Of a stretch of 64,000 bases of DNA, positions 9,216-17,751 are shown in pieces (positions within the stretch are counted from its first letter, which is position 1; the number at the start of each line of letters is the position of its first letter). The stretch lies in NCBI RefSeq assembly GCF_019904235.1, contig NZ_CP063202.1, positions 1,488,001 through 1,552,000 of the forward strand. Reading direction: 5' to 3'. The notes beneath the pieces were generated by a model. It saw nothing but the letters and a program-made list of their open reading frames with translations, made no database searches and was not told the DNA's origin. Origin of the DNA: Erythrobacter sp. SCSIO 43205 (GTDB lineage Bacteria > Pseudomonadota > Alphaproteobacteria > Sphingomonadales > Sphingomonadaceae). Position numbers and translations under genes: made by a program.

Positions 9216-10034
9216 TCAGTCAGGGCACCGGATGATGACGGTGAGCCCGTCCGGAGCGGCGTAGGGACACTGATCTTGCCTGCACGCAGGCTCTTTGGCG
9301 CACACGACCCGAACTGCGTCGGCCCTCGCGCGGGCAAGGATTTCGGGCGGTGTTCCGGCTTCTGAGCAAACCACATCGGCCTCTCCCAACGCTCGCGCCT
9401 GTCGCAGCGTCAGCTCTTCCGGATCATCGCCGATAAGCTTTATCGCAAGGGTATCAGCGCTCTTCGTGGTTGCACCATTATCAAGCCATGCCCCGACCTT
9501 CTCGCTGGACCGTTCGTCAAGCGCATCGAGCGCGCCGCCTTCGCGAAGCGCCCCATCCAGAGCGCGGCGTCGTTCGGCCGCATTTGGAAAACGTTGGCGC
9601 AGCTTCGGCCGGGCATCGTAAAGCGCACGGGCAAGCGCGCCCAAAGAGCTTGGTAAAATCCGCTCCAGCCTCAGCCGCAGATGCTTGGCAAGGCCCGCTG
9701 ATGCGCCGCCCGTTCCGACCGCAATCAAAACCGGATTGCGATCCAGAATACTCGGCGTTGTGAAATCGCACAGTTCAGGGCGGTCAACGACGTTCACTAA
9801 CATCCCGGCACAGCGAAGGTTTATCGCCGAAACCTCGCACGCCTTTGCATCTTCATAAGCGACAAAGGCGATACGCACGCCTTCATCGATGGCGCGTTGC
9901 TGATCGTCTTCGATGATCGCGCCTGCGCGCTCCACCAAGCGTCGCTTGGGTTCTGCTGCCTCGCCTTCGCCCAGTACCAGAACTTTCTGGCCTTTCAGAT
10001 TGTGAAACAGGGGAAGGCTTTGCAATTCGCTCAC
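9216..10034 (-). CDS. Precorrin-2 dehydrogenase / sirohydrochlorin ferrochelatase with partial methyltransferase tail
   Basis: The N-terminal part (about 1-210) matches the CysG N-domain/Met8p: the NAD-binding loop VLVLGEGEAAEPKRRLVERAGA, NVVDRPELCDFTTPSILDR, and the GTGGASAGLAKHLRLRLE segment. It would oxidise precorrin-2 and insert iron to make siroheme for sulfite or nitrite reductase. The C-terminal 60 residues (LIGDDPEELTLRQARALGEADVV) look like the first strand and helix of a uroporphyrinogen methyltransferase, but the GxGxGD motif is degenerate and the rest of that domain is absent. It is the last gene of the argH-lysA strand, 9 nt after lysA. Confidence 0.8.
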   Translation of the reverse strand: MSELQSLPLFHNLKGQKVLVLGEGEAAEPKRRLVERAGAIIEDDQQRAIDEGVRIAFVAYEDAKACEVSAINLRCAGMLVNVVDRPELCDFTTPSILDRNPVLIAVGTGGASAGLAKHLRLRLERILPSSLGALARALYDARPKLRQRFPNAAERRRALDGALREGGALDALDERSSEKVGAWLDNGATTKSADTLAIKLIGDDPEELTLRQARALGEADVVCSEAGTPPEILARARADAVRVVCAKEPACRQDQCPYAAPDGLTVIIRCPD

Positions 10035-10043
10035 GTCAATAAA

Positions 10044-11303
10044 TCAAGCTAGCCATTCGGGAACGCGCTCTGCATCCATGATCGAGCTTGCATCAATCCG
10101 GTCTGCGACGACGGCATATTTATCGCCATCGACCAACACCTCGGCGACGAACCCGCGCGAATTGTATGACGATGCCATCGTCGCACCATAAGCGCCAGCA
10201 GTGCGGAACACGGCCAAATCGCCCGCTTCAAGATGATCGCACAAGCGGCCCATCGCAAAGGTGTCGCCGGTTTCACAAATGGGCCCGACGATATTGGCTG
10301 TCATGTCGCGCCCATTTGGCTCCACGGCGGTGAAATCGTGATATGCACCATAAAGCGCCGGTCGCGCGAGATCATTCATCGCCGCATCGACGATCACGAA
10401 AGGGTCCTTGATCCCGCGCTTCACCCGCACCACACGGGTCAGCAGAACGCCCGCATTGCCCGCAATCACGCGGCCCGGTTCAAAGATCAGTTTAACGCCC
10501 CAATCCTTCGTCAGCCGCGCAACCATTGCACCGTATTCGGCAGGGGAGGGGAGGTTTTCGCCTTGTTTGTAAGGCACGCCAAGCCCACCGCCGAGGTCAA
10601 CATGGGTGATCGTGTGACCGGCTCCACGCAGCGCGCTGACAAGCTCGCCAATTTTGGCAAAGGCATTTTCAAGCGGAGCCAAATCGCCAAGCTGGCTGCC
10701 GATGTGAACGGCAACGCCCCGCAAGTTCACGCCGCCTTCGCTCGCCAGTTTGCCGAAGATCTGTCCAGCCTGGCTTATGGGAACGCCAAACTTATTGTCG
10801 GCTTTCCCGGTAGAGATTTTGTCATGGGTGCCAGCGTCCACATCGGGGTTGATGCGAAGCGTGCACTGCGCCTCAAGCCCCAATTCGCGAGCAACCTCGG
10901 CAAGCTCAATGCCTTCTTCTTCGCTTTCGATGTTGAATTGGCCGATCCCTGCTTCAAGCCCAGCGATCAATTCGGCGCGGGTTTTCCCGACCCCCGAAAA
11001 CACCACCTTCTCCGGCGCAATCCCCGCCGCAAGTGCCCGGCGCATTTCACCCACCGAAACAACGTCAGCGCCGTAACCTTGACGTTGCAACACCTTCAGG
11101 ACGGCCAGGTTCGGATTGGCTTTGACCGCGAAAGCGATAAGCTTGTCGGGCACATCTTTCAGGCCATCACGAAACACCTGCGCATGACGCTCCAGCGTGG
11201 CGCGTGAGTATACATACACGGGCGTGCCCACTTCCTCAGCGATGCGCGGCAGCGGCACGTCCTCGGCGTGCATTACGCCGTTTTGAATCGAAAAATGGTC
11301 CAT
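10044..11303 (-). CDS. lysA: Diaminopimelate decarboxylase
   Basis: Last step of lysine synthesis: meso-diaminopimelate to lysine plus CO2, PLP-dependent. The PLP lysine sits in AFAVKANPN (about 63). The Gly-rich phosphate site HVDLGGGLGVPY, the EPGRVIAGNAG segment and the catalytic Cys of GPICETGD are all present. The 419-residue length is normal. It is transcribed with argH and the small lipoprotein gene upstream (15-nt gap). No obvious ribosome-binding site precedes its ATG, suggesting coupling to the upstream gene. Confidence 0.97.
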   Translation of the reverse strand: MDHFSIQNGVMHAEDVPLPRIAEEVGTPVYVYSRATLERHAQVFRDGLKDVPDKLIAFAVKANPNLAVLKVLQRQGYGADVVSVGEMRRALAAGIAPEKVVFSGVGKTRAELIAGLEAGIGQFNIESEEEGIELAEVARELGLEAQCTLRINPDVDAGTHDKISTGKADNKFGVPISQAGQIFGKLASEGGVNLRGVAVHIGSQLGDLAPLENAFAKIGELVSALRGAGHTITHVDLGGGLGVPYKQGENLPSPAEYGAMVARLTKDWGVKLIFEPGRVIAGNAGVLLTRVVRVKRGIKDPFVIVDAAMNDLARPALYGAYHDFTAVEPNGRDMTANIVGPICETGDTFAMGRLCDHLEAGDLAVFRTAGAYGATMASSYNSRGFVAEVLVDGDKYAVVADRIDASSIMDAERVPEWLA

Positions 11304-11318
11304 GGGTGAGGGAGGTCT

Positions 11319-11576
11319 TTAATCAGGTGGAAGGTCAAAAGGATCGTCTTCGCGCTCCTCTGACCGGCGGCGCAGTTCTACGCTGCGTTCAGGAGCGGCG
11401 AGTGTCGGCAGTTCGAGCAATTGCTCGGCATCGGGCTTGTCCACTTCGCCGTAAGGGGCAACGGGACGCTCATTGCTGGCAAGCGGTTGCAAGGGGGCCT
11501 GCGCACCGCACGAGGCAAGCGCGAGCCCAAGGCCCGACACGCCGAGAACCAGAAAAGGTTTGATAGATGTCGCCAT
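11319..11576 (-). CDS. Small LptM-like lipoprotein
   Basis: An 85-residue lipoprotein with signal peptide and lipobox ALASC (Cys23) followed by GAQAPLQPL, reminiscent of the CGxxGPLxxP start of LptM/YifL. LptM helps oxidative maturation of the LPS translocon LptDE in enterobacteria. The order argH - small lipoprotein - lysA is common in proteobacteria and supports the call more than the weak sequence similarity. The remainder is hydrophilic and acidic. Its ATG shares one base with the argH stop (TGATG), implying translational coupling. Confidence 0.65.
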   Translation of the reverse strand: MATSIKPFLVLGVSGLGLALASCGAQAPLQPLASNERPVAPYGEVDKPDAEQLLELPTLAAPERSVELRRRSEEREDDPFDLPPD

Positions 11577-13000
11577 CAGTCCTCCATCCCAAGCGAAGCG
11601 CGCGCCCGCTTGACTTGCAAACGTACCTGTTCCGGTGCGGTTCCGCCATAGCTCTTTCGCGCGGCGACCGAAGCATCGACCGACAGCGCGGCAAAGACGC
11701 GCTCGTCAATCCGGTCATCAATTGTTTTGAGGTCGGCCAGTGGCAGCGCGTCCAAGGCAATCCCTCGGCTCTCTGCCATTTTGACCGCAGCGCCAGTGAT
11801 GTGGTGCGCCTCGCGAAACGGGATGTCGGCTTGTGTCACCAGCCAATCGGCAAGGTCGGTCGCGGTGGCATAGCCAAGTTCAGCCGCCTCGCGCATCCGG
11901 TCAGTGTGGAACGTCGTCTCCGCGATCATTCCGGTCATCGCAGCGATGCACAGATCAAGCAGGCCCGCCGCCTCGAACACGGGGGGCTTATCGTTTTGCA
12001 TATCCTTGGAATAGGCGAGCGGCAGACCCTTCATCGAAATCATCAGCGACGTCACGCATCCCACGATCCGCCCGGCATGGCCGCGGACCAGCTCAGCGGC
12101 GTCGGGGTTTTTCTTTTGCGGCATGATCGAGCTACCGGTGGAAAGTGCATCCGGCATCCGCACAAAGCCATAAGGTTGGCTCGCCCAAATGATTAGCTCC
12201 TCGGCCAAACGCGAAAGATGCAGAGAGCATTGGCTGGCCGCCATGAGGTAATCGAGGGCAAAATCACGATCAGATACAGCATCAAGGCTGTTGTGCGTTG
12301 GCCCATCAAAGCCAAGTGCCTGAGCCGTCATTTCGCGGTCAATCGGAAAGCCCGTGCCGGCGAGAGCCGCGCTTCCCAGAGGGCACAGCGCCAGGCGCCG
12401 CCGCGCATCGGCAAAACGATCACGATCGCGCGCGATCATTTCGTAATAGGCCATGAGATGGTGGCCAAGGGTCACTGGCTGCGCGGTTTGCAAATGGGTG
12501 AAGCCCGGCATGATCGAGCCCGCGTTTTCATCAGCGCGGGTGACGAGCGCCACCTGGAGCGCTTTGAGCCCCGCGTCGACACGGTCTATCGCATCGCGCA
12601 CCCAGAGCTTGAAGTCGGTTGCCACTTGATCGTTGCGGCTGCGCGCGGTGTGCAGGCGTCCTGCGGCTGGCCCGATCAATTCGGCAAGCCGCGCCTCGGT
12701 TGTCATGTGGATGTCTTCAAGGTCCCAGTCTTCCGGCACCCCGTTGGCTTCATATTCGGCCGCAACCCGGTCGAGGCCATCGGAGATGGTTTTTGCGTCC
12801 TCGCTGCTCACGATATTTTGCGCGGCCAACATGGCTACATGGGCTTTTGAGGCGGCGATGTCTTGACGCCAAAGCGCCTTGTCGAAGGGAATCGAAGCAT
12901 TGATTTCGCGCATAATCGCGCTAGGTCCATCAGCGAAACGCCCGCCCCACATCGTATTTGACTGGGTGGTGGGTTGATCGCCGTTTGTGGAGTTGCTCAT
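11576..13000 (-). CDS. argH: Argininosuccinate lyase
   Basis: Cleaves argininosuccinate to arginine and fumarate. The N-terminal MWGGRF motif, the substrate motif [28 protein letters not shown] and the superfamily signature [16 protein letters not shown] with the catalytic serine are all present in a 474-residue protein. The start at 13000 adds 16 residues before MWGGRF; the internal ATG at 12952 is an alternative. If the distal start is right, its ATG and that of the divergent TlpA-like gene share the palindrome CATG at 12998-13001, so each promoter would lie inside the other gene. Confidence 0.95.
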   Translation of the reverse strand: MSNSTNGDQPTTQSNTMWGGRFADGPSAIMREINASIPFDKALWRQDIAASKAHVAMLAAQNIVSSEDAKTISDGLDRVAAEYEANGVPEDWDLEDIHMTTEARLAELIGPAAGRLHTARSRNDQVATDFKLWVRDAIDRVDAGLKALQVALVTRADENAGSIMPGFTHLQTAQPVTLGHHLMAYYEMIARDRDRFADARRRLALCPLGSAALAGTGFPIDREMTAQALGFDGPTHNSLDAVSDRDFALDYLMAASQCSLHLSRLAEELIIWASQPYGFVRMPDALSTGSSIMPQKKNPDAAELVRGHAGRIVGCVTSLMISMKGLPLAYSKDMQNDKPPVFEAAGLLDLCIAAMTGMIAETTFHTDRMREAAELGYATATDLADWLVTQADIPFREAHHITGAAVKMAESRGIALDALPLADLKTIDDRIDERVFAALSVDASVAARKSYGGTAPEQVRLQVKRARASLGMED

Positions 13001-13574
13001 GGTCCGCTCTATCGCTTTTATCAGTCTTGCCGCTCTGGCGCTTGCAGGGTGCGATAGTGGCGCTCAGCCCGCCGCGCAAGAAAGCGCTGCTACTTCGGGT
13101 GAAAATGCCGCTCCACCGCAATTGCCAGGGCAAATGGTGCGCGCTTTCGCCGGGACCGAGCTTCCAGCGCTCAAATTCAATGACCCAGAGGGCAATACGC
13201 TTGACCTTGGTGAGCTGGATCAGCCCGTGCTGGTTAATCTGTGGGCGACGTGGTGCGTGCCGTGCGTGGTGGAAATGCCCGCACTCGATCAATTGGCGGC
13301 AGAGATGGAGGGCGAGGTGAGGGTGCTCACCATTTCGCAGGACAATCGCGGTGCGGACGTTGTGGTGCCGTTCTTTGAAAGCCGCAATTTCCGCCATCTG
13401 GAACAGTGGCTCGACCCGCAAAATGATCTGGCGGTCGAGTTTTCGGATGGCGGTTTGCTTCCGGTAACGGTGCTGTTCGATGCCGATGGTAAAGAGGTTC
13501 TGCGCGTTGCAGGTGGTTATGAATGGGACAGCGAAGAAGCGATTGCTCAGGTGAAGGAAGCGATCTCGCAATGA
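12999..13574 (+). CDS. TlpA-like thioredoxin-fold lipoprotein
   Basis: A 191-residue lipoprotein: signal peptide with lipobox LALAGC (Cys18), a short disordered linker, then a thioredoxin fold with the redox motif WATWCVPC (about 84-91) and the cis-proline segment [11 protein letters not shown]. These proteins reduce periplasmic disulfides, for example in cytochrome c or copper-protein maturation. The start is the ATG at 12999, preceded by GGAG with 6-nt spacing; a GTG 12 nt upstream is less likely because it lengthens the signal peptide needlessly. No cytochrome maturation gene is nearby, so the client is unknown. Confidence 0.85.
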   Translation: MVRSIAFISLAALALAGCDSGAQPAAQESAATSGENAAPPQLPGQMVRAFAGTELPALKFNDPEGNTLDLGELDQPVLVNLWATWCVPCVVEMPALDQLAAEMEGEVRVLTISQDNRGADVVVPFFESRNFRHLEQWLDPQNDLAVEFSDGGLLPVTVLFDADGKEVLRVAGGYEWDSEEAIAQVKEAISQ

Positions 13575-13625
13575 TATGAATTTGTTAAGTCGCCCAGAAT
13601 ATCGCACTCTCTGGAGGTGTTTGCG

Positions 13626-13943
13626 ATGATTGGTGTGGGTGACTTGGTGGTTTGCATTGATGCGAAGCCGAAAAAGGGATTTATTCTCCCGTTGGTGCCC
13701 ATTGATCATTTGCTTCGTGAAGGTCAGACTTATCGCGTAACTGCCATCAGCCACTCGACCAATCGCTATGATCTTTTCGGAAATGAGGAGCTGGTTTTTC
13801 TCGCTGAGGGCACGCTAGCGCTCGCAGGGATTGAATTACCGCCTCCAATGAAGGGTTTTGCCGCTTACCGTTTCCGCAAGGTCGAAGATGACGAGCTTTC
13901 TGAGCCAGCGCACCAGACTGAGGTAGAGCCTGTCGGGGCTTGA
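13626..13943 (+). CDS. Hypothetical cytoplasmic protein, SH3-like fold suspected
   Basis: 105 residues, ATG at 13626 with a good GGAGG site 8 nt upstream. The beginning (IGVGDLVVCIDAKPKKG) and the pattern GQTYRVTAISHS...YDLFGNEELVFLAEG suggest a small beta-barrel like those of short phage-style or chromosomal proteins in alphaproteobacteria. There is no signal peptide or membrane segment, and the C-terminus is acidic and probably disordered. I do not recognise a function. It is followed by tRNA-Val on the opposite strand. Confidence 0.6.
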   Translation: MIGVGDLVVCIDAKPKKGFILPLVPIDHLLREGQTYRVTAISHSTNRYDLFGNEELVFLAEGTLALAGIELPPPMKGFAAYRFRKVEDDELSEPAHQTEVEPVGA

Positions 13944-14002
13944 GAGAAGCTCTGGATTGAGGTGCGCGCTTACTGCGCCACACCCCTTCGCTTTGCTCGG
14001 GA

Positions 14003-14050
14003 GTTTCCCGACCAAAATCATCCCCCGGATGATTTTGTGTCACGGGAAAC
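14003..14050 (-). terminator. Nested hairpin just downstream of tRNA-Val
   Basis: An outer 8-bp stem (GTTTCCCG at 14003-14010, CGGGAAAC at 14043-14050) encloses a perfect 10-bp stem AAAATCATCC/GGATGATTTT with a 3-nt loop (14014-14036). On the minus strand it lies immediately after the tRNA 3' end. It may end or process the tRNA transcript, and the T-rich arm could also serve the plus-strand gene. Confidence 0.5.
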
Positions 14051-14126
14051 TGGTGGGCGATGACAGGCTCGAACTGCCGACCCTCTCGGTGTAAACGAGA
14101 TGCTCTACCAACTGAGCTAATCGCCC
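14051..14126 (-). tRNA. tRNA-Val(TAC)
   Basis: On the minus strand a 76-nt cloverleaf is complete. The acceptor GGGCGAT pairs with ATCGCCC. The D arm is GCTC...GAGC, the anticodon arm is TCTCG-TTTACAC-CGAGA with anticodon TAC, the T arm is GGCAG-TTCGAGC-CTGTC (T loop with TTCGA), the discriminator is A and CCA is encoded. It decodes GUN valine codons, chiefly GUA and GUG. Confidence 0.97.
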
Positions 14127-14234
14127 CAACCAGTGTTCACGTATCAGCCAATTCGCCGGTCGGAGCGCGCCAACTAAGGTGCAGGCGCGCCCCGGTCAAG
14201 TGTCAAAAGCGCCGAAGCGAAGAAATGGCGCGTT

Positions 14235-16430
14235 TTAGCGAACCACATCCATTTCTTCGATGAGGTTTTCTGCACCGTCGATCTTTTCCATCACCCACAG
14301 CATATAGCGCGAATCGACGTGGATCGAACGCGTGGTGCGTGGGTCGAAATCCCAGTCGGAATTGACGCTTTCAAAGGTGCCATCGAACAAAAGGCCGACA
14401 AGCTCGCCTTGTGCGTTCAGGGTTGCAGAGCCGCTGTTCCCGCCGGTGACATCAAGGTCCGACATGAAATTGACCGGCACAGAACCAATCGATTCAAGCT
14501 CATAGCCCGCATATTCCTTGGCTTCGATTGCGTCCAATTGGCTTTGCGGCGAATTGAACGGCTCGATCCCGGTATCTTTTTGGGTGATCCCTTCCAATGT
14601 GGTGAAGGGGAGGTAGGCCATCCCATCAAATGGCGACCCGCCCATGACGTTGCCAAATGTGATCCGCAGGGTTGAGTTCGCATCGGGGTAAGGCAGGCGA
14701 CCTTCCTCGCGCTGCCATGCGGTGATCGCTTCCATGTAAGCAGGGCGAAGCGCCAGCGCGCGGCCTTCGCGTTCCTTGCTCTCGTCCTCAAGTCCGCGTT
14801 CGTAATCATAAAGCGCAACAGCAAGCTTCACGAAGGGATCATCGCTCGCCTCGAAGGCTGCCGCATCCGCTTCCATCAACGCAAGGCGTGTCTCGCCATC
14901 GCCAAGCCCGGTGTCTTCGTAAAAGGGCGCAAGAAGGGTAGGCAGATCTTCAGCCGTCGTCTCGTCGGTGAGGCCAAGCGCCTCGTCAAACACTGCAACG
15001 CGCTCTTCGGCGGGCTGGGCGAGATAGCCGGTCAGGAACAGCTCCCATTCTGCCATGTCCACCGCTGGATCATAACGCCGGTCGAGCGCCTGCAAACCTT
15101 GGCGGAAGAAGGTCATGTCGCGTTCCTGATAGCCGGGCTCGCGCTCGGCATCGGGAAGCTCGCGCTCTTTGGACAGGCGATAAAGGCGCTGTGCCGCTGA
15201 CAAAAGCGCAGGGCGCGTGGCGTTGTTGTACCAGAAGTTGGTGCGATCTGCCGTGGCGCTTTCCACTGAAAGCTCAGTCAACGCTTCGATAGCGGGAGCG
15301 TAGTCGGCGCGCGTTTCATCGGCTGCAATCCATTCGGCCAGCGCCGCTTCACGCTCGCGGCGGCGTTCGACCAGGCCCACCCGGCGCGCACCGTCGATTT
15401 GCCCGCGAAGGTTTTTCTCGTAATTGTTGAGGCCCGCAAGGCGGCTTTCATACTTCACCCGCGCATCGGAGCCTTCTGGTGCGGCGTTTTCGATTGTCTC
15501 GATCCAGCTGGTAAGAAGCCCCTGGAACGTCGGATAGGTCCAGCCAAAGGTGTTCTCAACCTCGGCCAGAAGTGTGTAGCGGTTTGTCGAACCGGGGTAG
15601 CCTGCGACCATAACGAAATCACCGTCATCCAGCCCGCCGTTCTCAGCGCTCGCGGCGTTCACTTTAAGGTGGTGTTCGGGCGCATAAGGCACGTTTTCGT
15701 CGCTGTAGTCAGCTGCCGAACCATCGGGCGCGACATAGGCGCGGTAGAAGGAAAAATCGCCCGTGTGGCGCGGCCACTGCCAGTTATCGATGTCGCCGCC
15801 ATATTTCCCGATTGAGTCGGCGGGCGCGTAAACAAGGCGCACATCGCGCACTTCGAGACGTTTGATTAAAGTGTATTCCGCGCCGCCATAAAAGCTTGCG
15901 ACGAGACAGCGGAAGCCAGGCTCGCTTTCACATTCAGCGGTGATGTCTTTGCGACGCTGCTCAATCGCTTGGTAACGCTCGGTCGGTTCCATTTCGAGCG
16001 TGCCTTCGCGCACGCGATCCGTCACGTCGGTGAGCTCTGTCGTCACATAGATGCGGCTGCCGGGCGCGGCGGGAAGTTCGGCGCCTTTCGTCTCTGCTAG
16101 AAAGCCGTTTTCAAGATAGTTGTTCTCAGCCGTCGAATTGTATTGCACTGAGCCGCGCGCGCAGTGGTGATTGGTGACCACCAATCCTTCAGGCGACACG
16201 AAACTTGCCGAGCACCCGCCCAGCGAAACAACCGCGCCCATCGGAAAGCCGGTGAGGTCAGTCAGATCATCGGGATCGAGCTCAAGCCCGGCTTCTTCCA
16301 ACTGATCGGCGATGTCGGGGAGCTGTGCAGGGGTGAACATCCCTTCTTTCGCAGCGGCAGGCGCTGCAGCAAACGGAGCAAGCGCGCTGCCTAGAAGAAG
16401 CGTTGCGGCAAAGAGTTTGGTGGCTTTCAT
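14235..16430 (-). CDS. S46 family dipeptidyl-peptidase (DPP7-like)
   Basis: A 731-residue secreted peptidase that removes dipeptides from oligopeptides. The ATG at 16430 (GAGGA site upstream) starts a signal peptide ending about AAA-KEG. The chymotrypsin-like core shows GGCSASFVSPEGLVVTNHHC with the catalytic His near 88-89, and TGGNSGSATLN with the nucleophile Ser about 666. The residue 18 positions after that Ser is Gly (FDG), as in DPP7, rather than the Arg of the acidic-specific DPP11. I therefore infer preference for hydrophobic residues. Likely periplasmic, used for amino-acid scavenging. A tRNA gene lies downstream on the same strand. Confidence 0.9.
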   Translation of the reverse strand: MKATKLFAATLLLGSALAPFAAAPAAAKEGMFTPAQLPDIADQLEEAGLELDPDDLTDLTGFPMGAVVSLGGCSASFVSPEGLVVTNHHCARGSVQYNSTAENNYLENGFLAETKGAELPAAPGSRIYVTTELTDVTDRVREGTLEMEPTERYQAIEQRRKDITAECESEPGFRCLVASFYGGAEYTLIKRLEVRDVRLVYAPADSIGKYGGDIDNWQWPRHTGDFSFYRAYVAPDGSAADYSDENVPYAPEHHLKVNAASAENGGLDDGDFVMVAGYPGSTNRYTLLAEVENTFGWTYPTFQGLLTSWIETIENAAPEGSDARVKYESRLAGLNNYEKNLRGQIDGARRVGLVERRREREAALAEWIAADETRADYAPAIEALTELSVESATADRTNFWYNNATRPALLSAAQRLYRLSKERELPDAEREPGYQERDMTFFRQGLQALDRRYDPAVDMAEWELFLTGYLAQPAEERVAVFDEALGLTDETTAEDLPTLLAPFYEDTGLGDGETRLALMEADAAAFEASDDPFVKLAVALYDYERGLEDESKEREGRALALRPAYMEAITAWQREEGRLPYPDANSTLRITFGNVMGGSPFDGMAYLPFTTLEGITQKDTGIEPFNSPQSQLDAIEAKEYAGYELESIGSVPVNFMSDLDVTGGNSGSATLNAQGELVGLLFDGTFESVNSDWDFDPRTTRSIHVDSRYMLWVMEKIDGAENLIEEMDVVR

Positions 16431-16620
16431 CAAGGTTCCTCATCTCGGAGAGGGGGTGGATGGGCGTTTGAGTAGAACCGCTTGGTTGCACTTGCAACCG
16501 GTCTGATGCAGCCGCCATCCTGCTGTGTTAACAGGTCGTCACAAAAAGCCGCCAAAACCGGCTTGCAAAGGCGGGCGCGAACCCTCAAGAACCGCCGCGA
16601 CGAGAATAGAGGGATTTTTC

Positions 16621-17748
16621 ATGAGCATCGCCACACTCACATATCTGACCACCACGCAATTCGGCTTTGGCGCGCTTGAGCTGTTGCCCAAGGAAATGGC
16701 GAAGGCTGGCATCACCAAGCCTTTTATCGCAACCGACGCCGGCCTTGTAAAAGTTGGCATTGTCGACACGGTTAAAACGGCAATGGGCGGCGATGCGGTC
16801 GTGTTCGATGAAACGCCCGGCAACCCGACCGAAGAAGCCGTGAAAAAAGCGCTGGCGCTTTTCGAATCCGAAGGGTGCGACGGGATTATCGCGCTTGGCG
16901 GCGGGTCTTCGATGGACCTTGGCAAAGCGGTTGGCCTTCTTGCAGCAAGCGGCGGCCCGCTTGAGCAATATGACCCGCTTCAAGGCGGCGCGCGCAACAT
17001 CAAGGGCATGACCCCGCTTATCGCTGTTCCCACCACTTCTGGCACGGGTAGCGAGGTTTCTGTCGGATTTGTGATCATCCTCGAAGACGGGCGCAAAATG
17101 ACTTTCGCAAGCCCTCTGTTCATCCCGAAGGCGGCGATTTGCGATCCTGAGTTGACCATGGGCTTGCCTCCGATGATGACCGCGGCGACCGGCATGGATG
17201 CGATCACCCACTGCATCGAGGCGTTTCTGACGCCTAACGTTAATCCGCCCGCCGAAGGTGTCGCCTTGGATGGCCTGTGGCGCGGGATGCAATATCTGCC
17301 GCGCGCAGTAAAAGATGGGTCTGACCGTGATGCGCGCTGGCATATGATGATGTGTTCAACCGAGGGCGCTTTTGCATTCGTGAAAGGCCTTGGCGCGGTT
17401 CACGCGATGAGCCACGCGGCCGGTCGCATCAAGCGCGTCAATCCGCACCACGGCACGCTGAATGCAATTTTCCTGCCCGAAGTGCTGCGCTTTAACCAAG
17501 GTGAGTGCGAGGAAAAATACGTCCGCCTGCGTCAAGCCATGGGGCTTGAGCCGGGTGCCGATATCGCTCAGGCCATCGCCGATCTCAACGCCGAAATCGG
17601 TATCCCATCAGGGCTTGGCGAGATGGGCATCGTTGAAGACGACATTGCCGAAATGGTGCAATATTCGCTCGCCGATCTTGCAGCGCGCGGCAACCCACGC
17701 CGCGCCTCTGCCGAAGACTTCGAAGCTATGATCAGAGCATCGATGTAA
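16621..17748 (+). CDS. Iron-containing (group III) alcohol dehydrogenase
   Basis: 375 residues, ATG at 16621 with a GAGGG site. NAD-binding signature GGGSSMDLGKAVGLLA (about 90-105), the PTTSGTGSEVS loop, and the metal-binding stretch MDAITHCIEAF followed by GLGAVHAMSHAAG and NPHHGTLNA supply the Asp and His ligands of the family. It probably interconverts alcohols and aldehydes with NAD(P); the substrate cannot be read from sequence. It stands alone: the convergent PhoX-like gene ends 3 nt after its stop. An inverted repeat GGTTGC-ACTT-GCAACC (16484-16499) in the upstream gap could be an operator. Confidence 0.9.
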   Translation: MSIATLTYLTTTQFGFGALELLPKEMAKAGITKPFIATDAGLVKVGIVDTVKTAMGGDAVVFDETPGNPTEEAVKKALALFESEGCDGIIALGGGSSMDLGKAVGLLAASGGPLEQYDPLQGGARNIKGMTPLIAVPTTSGTGSEVSVGFVIILEDGRKMTFASPLFIPKAAICDPELTMGLPPMMTAATGMDAITHCIEAFLTPNVNPPAEGVALDGLWRGMQYLPRAVKDGSDRDARWHMMMCSTEGAFAFVKGLGAVHAMSHAAGRIKRVNPHHGTLNAIFLPEVLRFNQGECEEKYVRLRQAMGLEPGADIAQAIADLNAEIGIPSGLGEMGIVEDDIAEMVQYSLADLAARGNPRRASAEDFEAMIRASM

Positions 17749-17751
17749 GTA

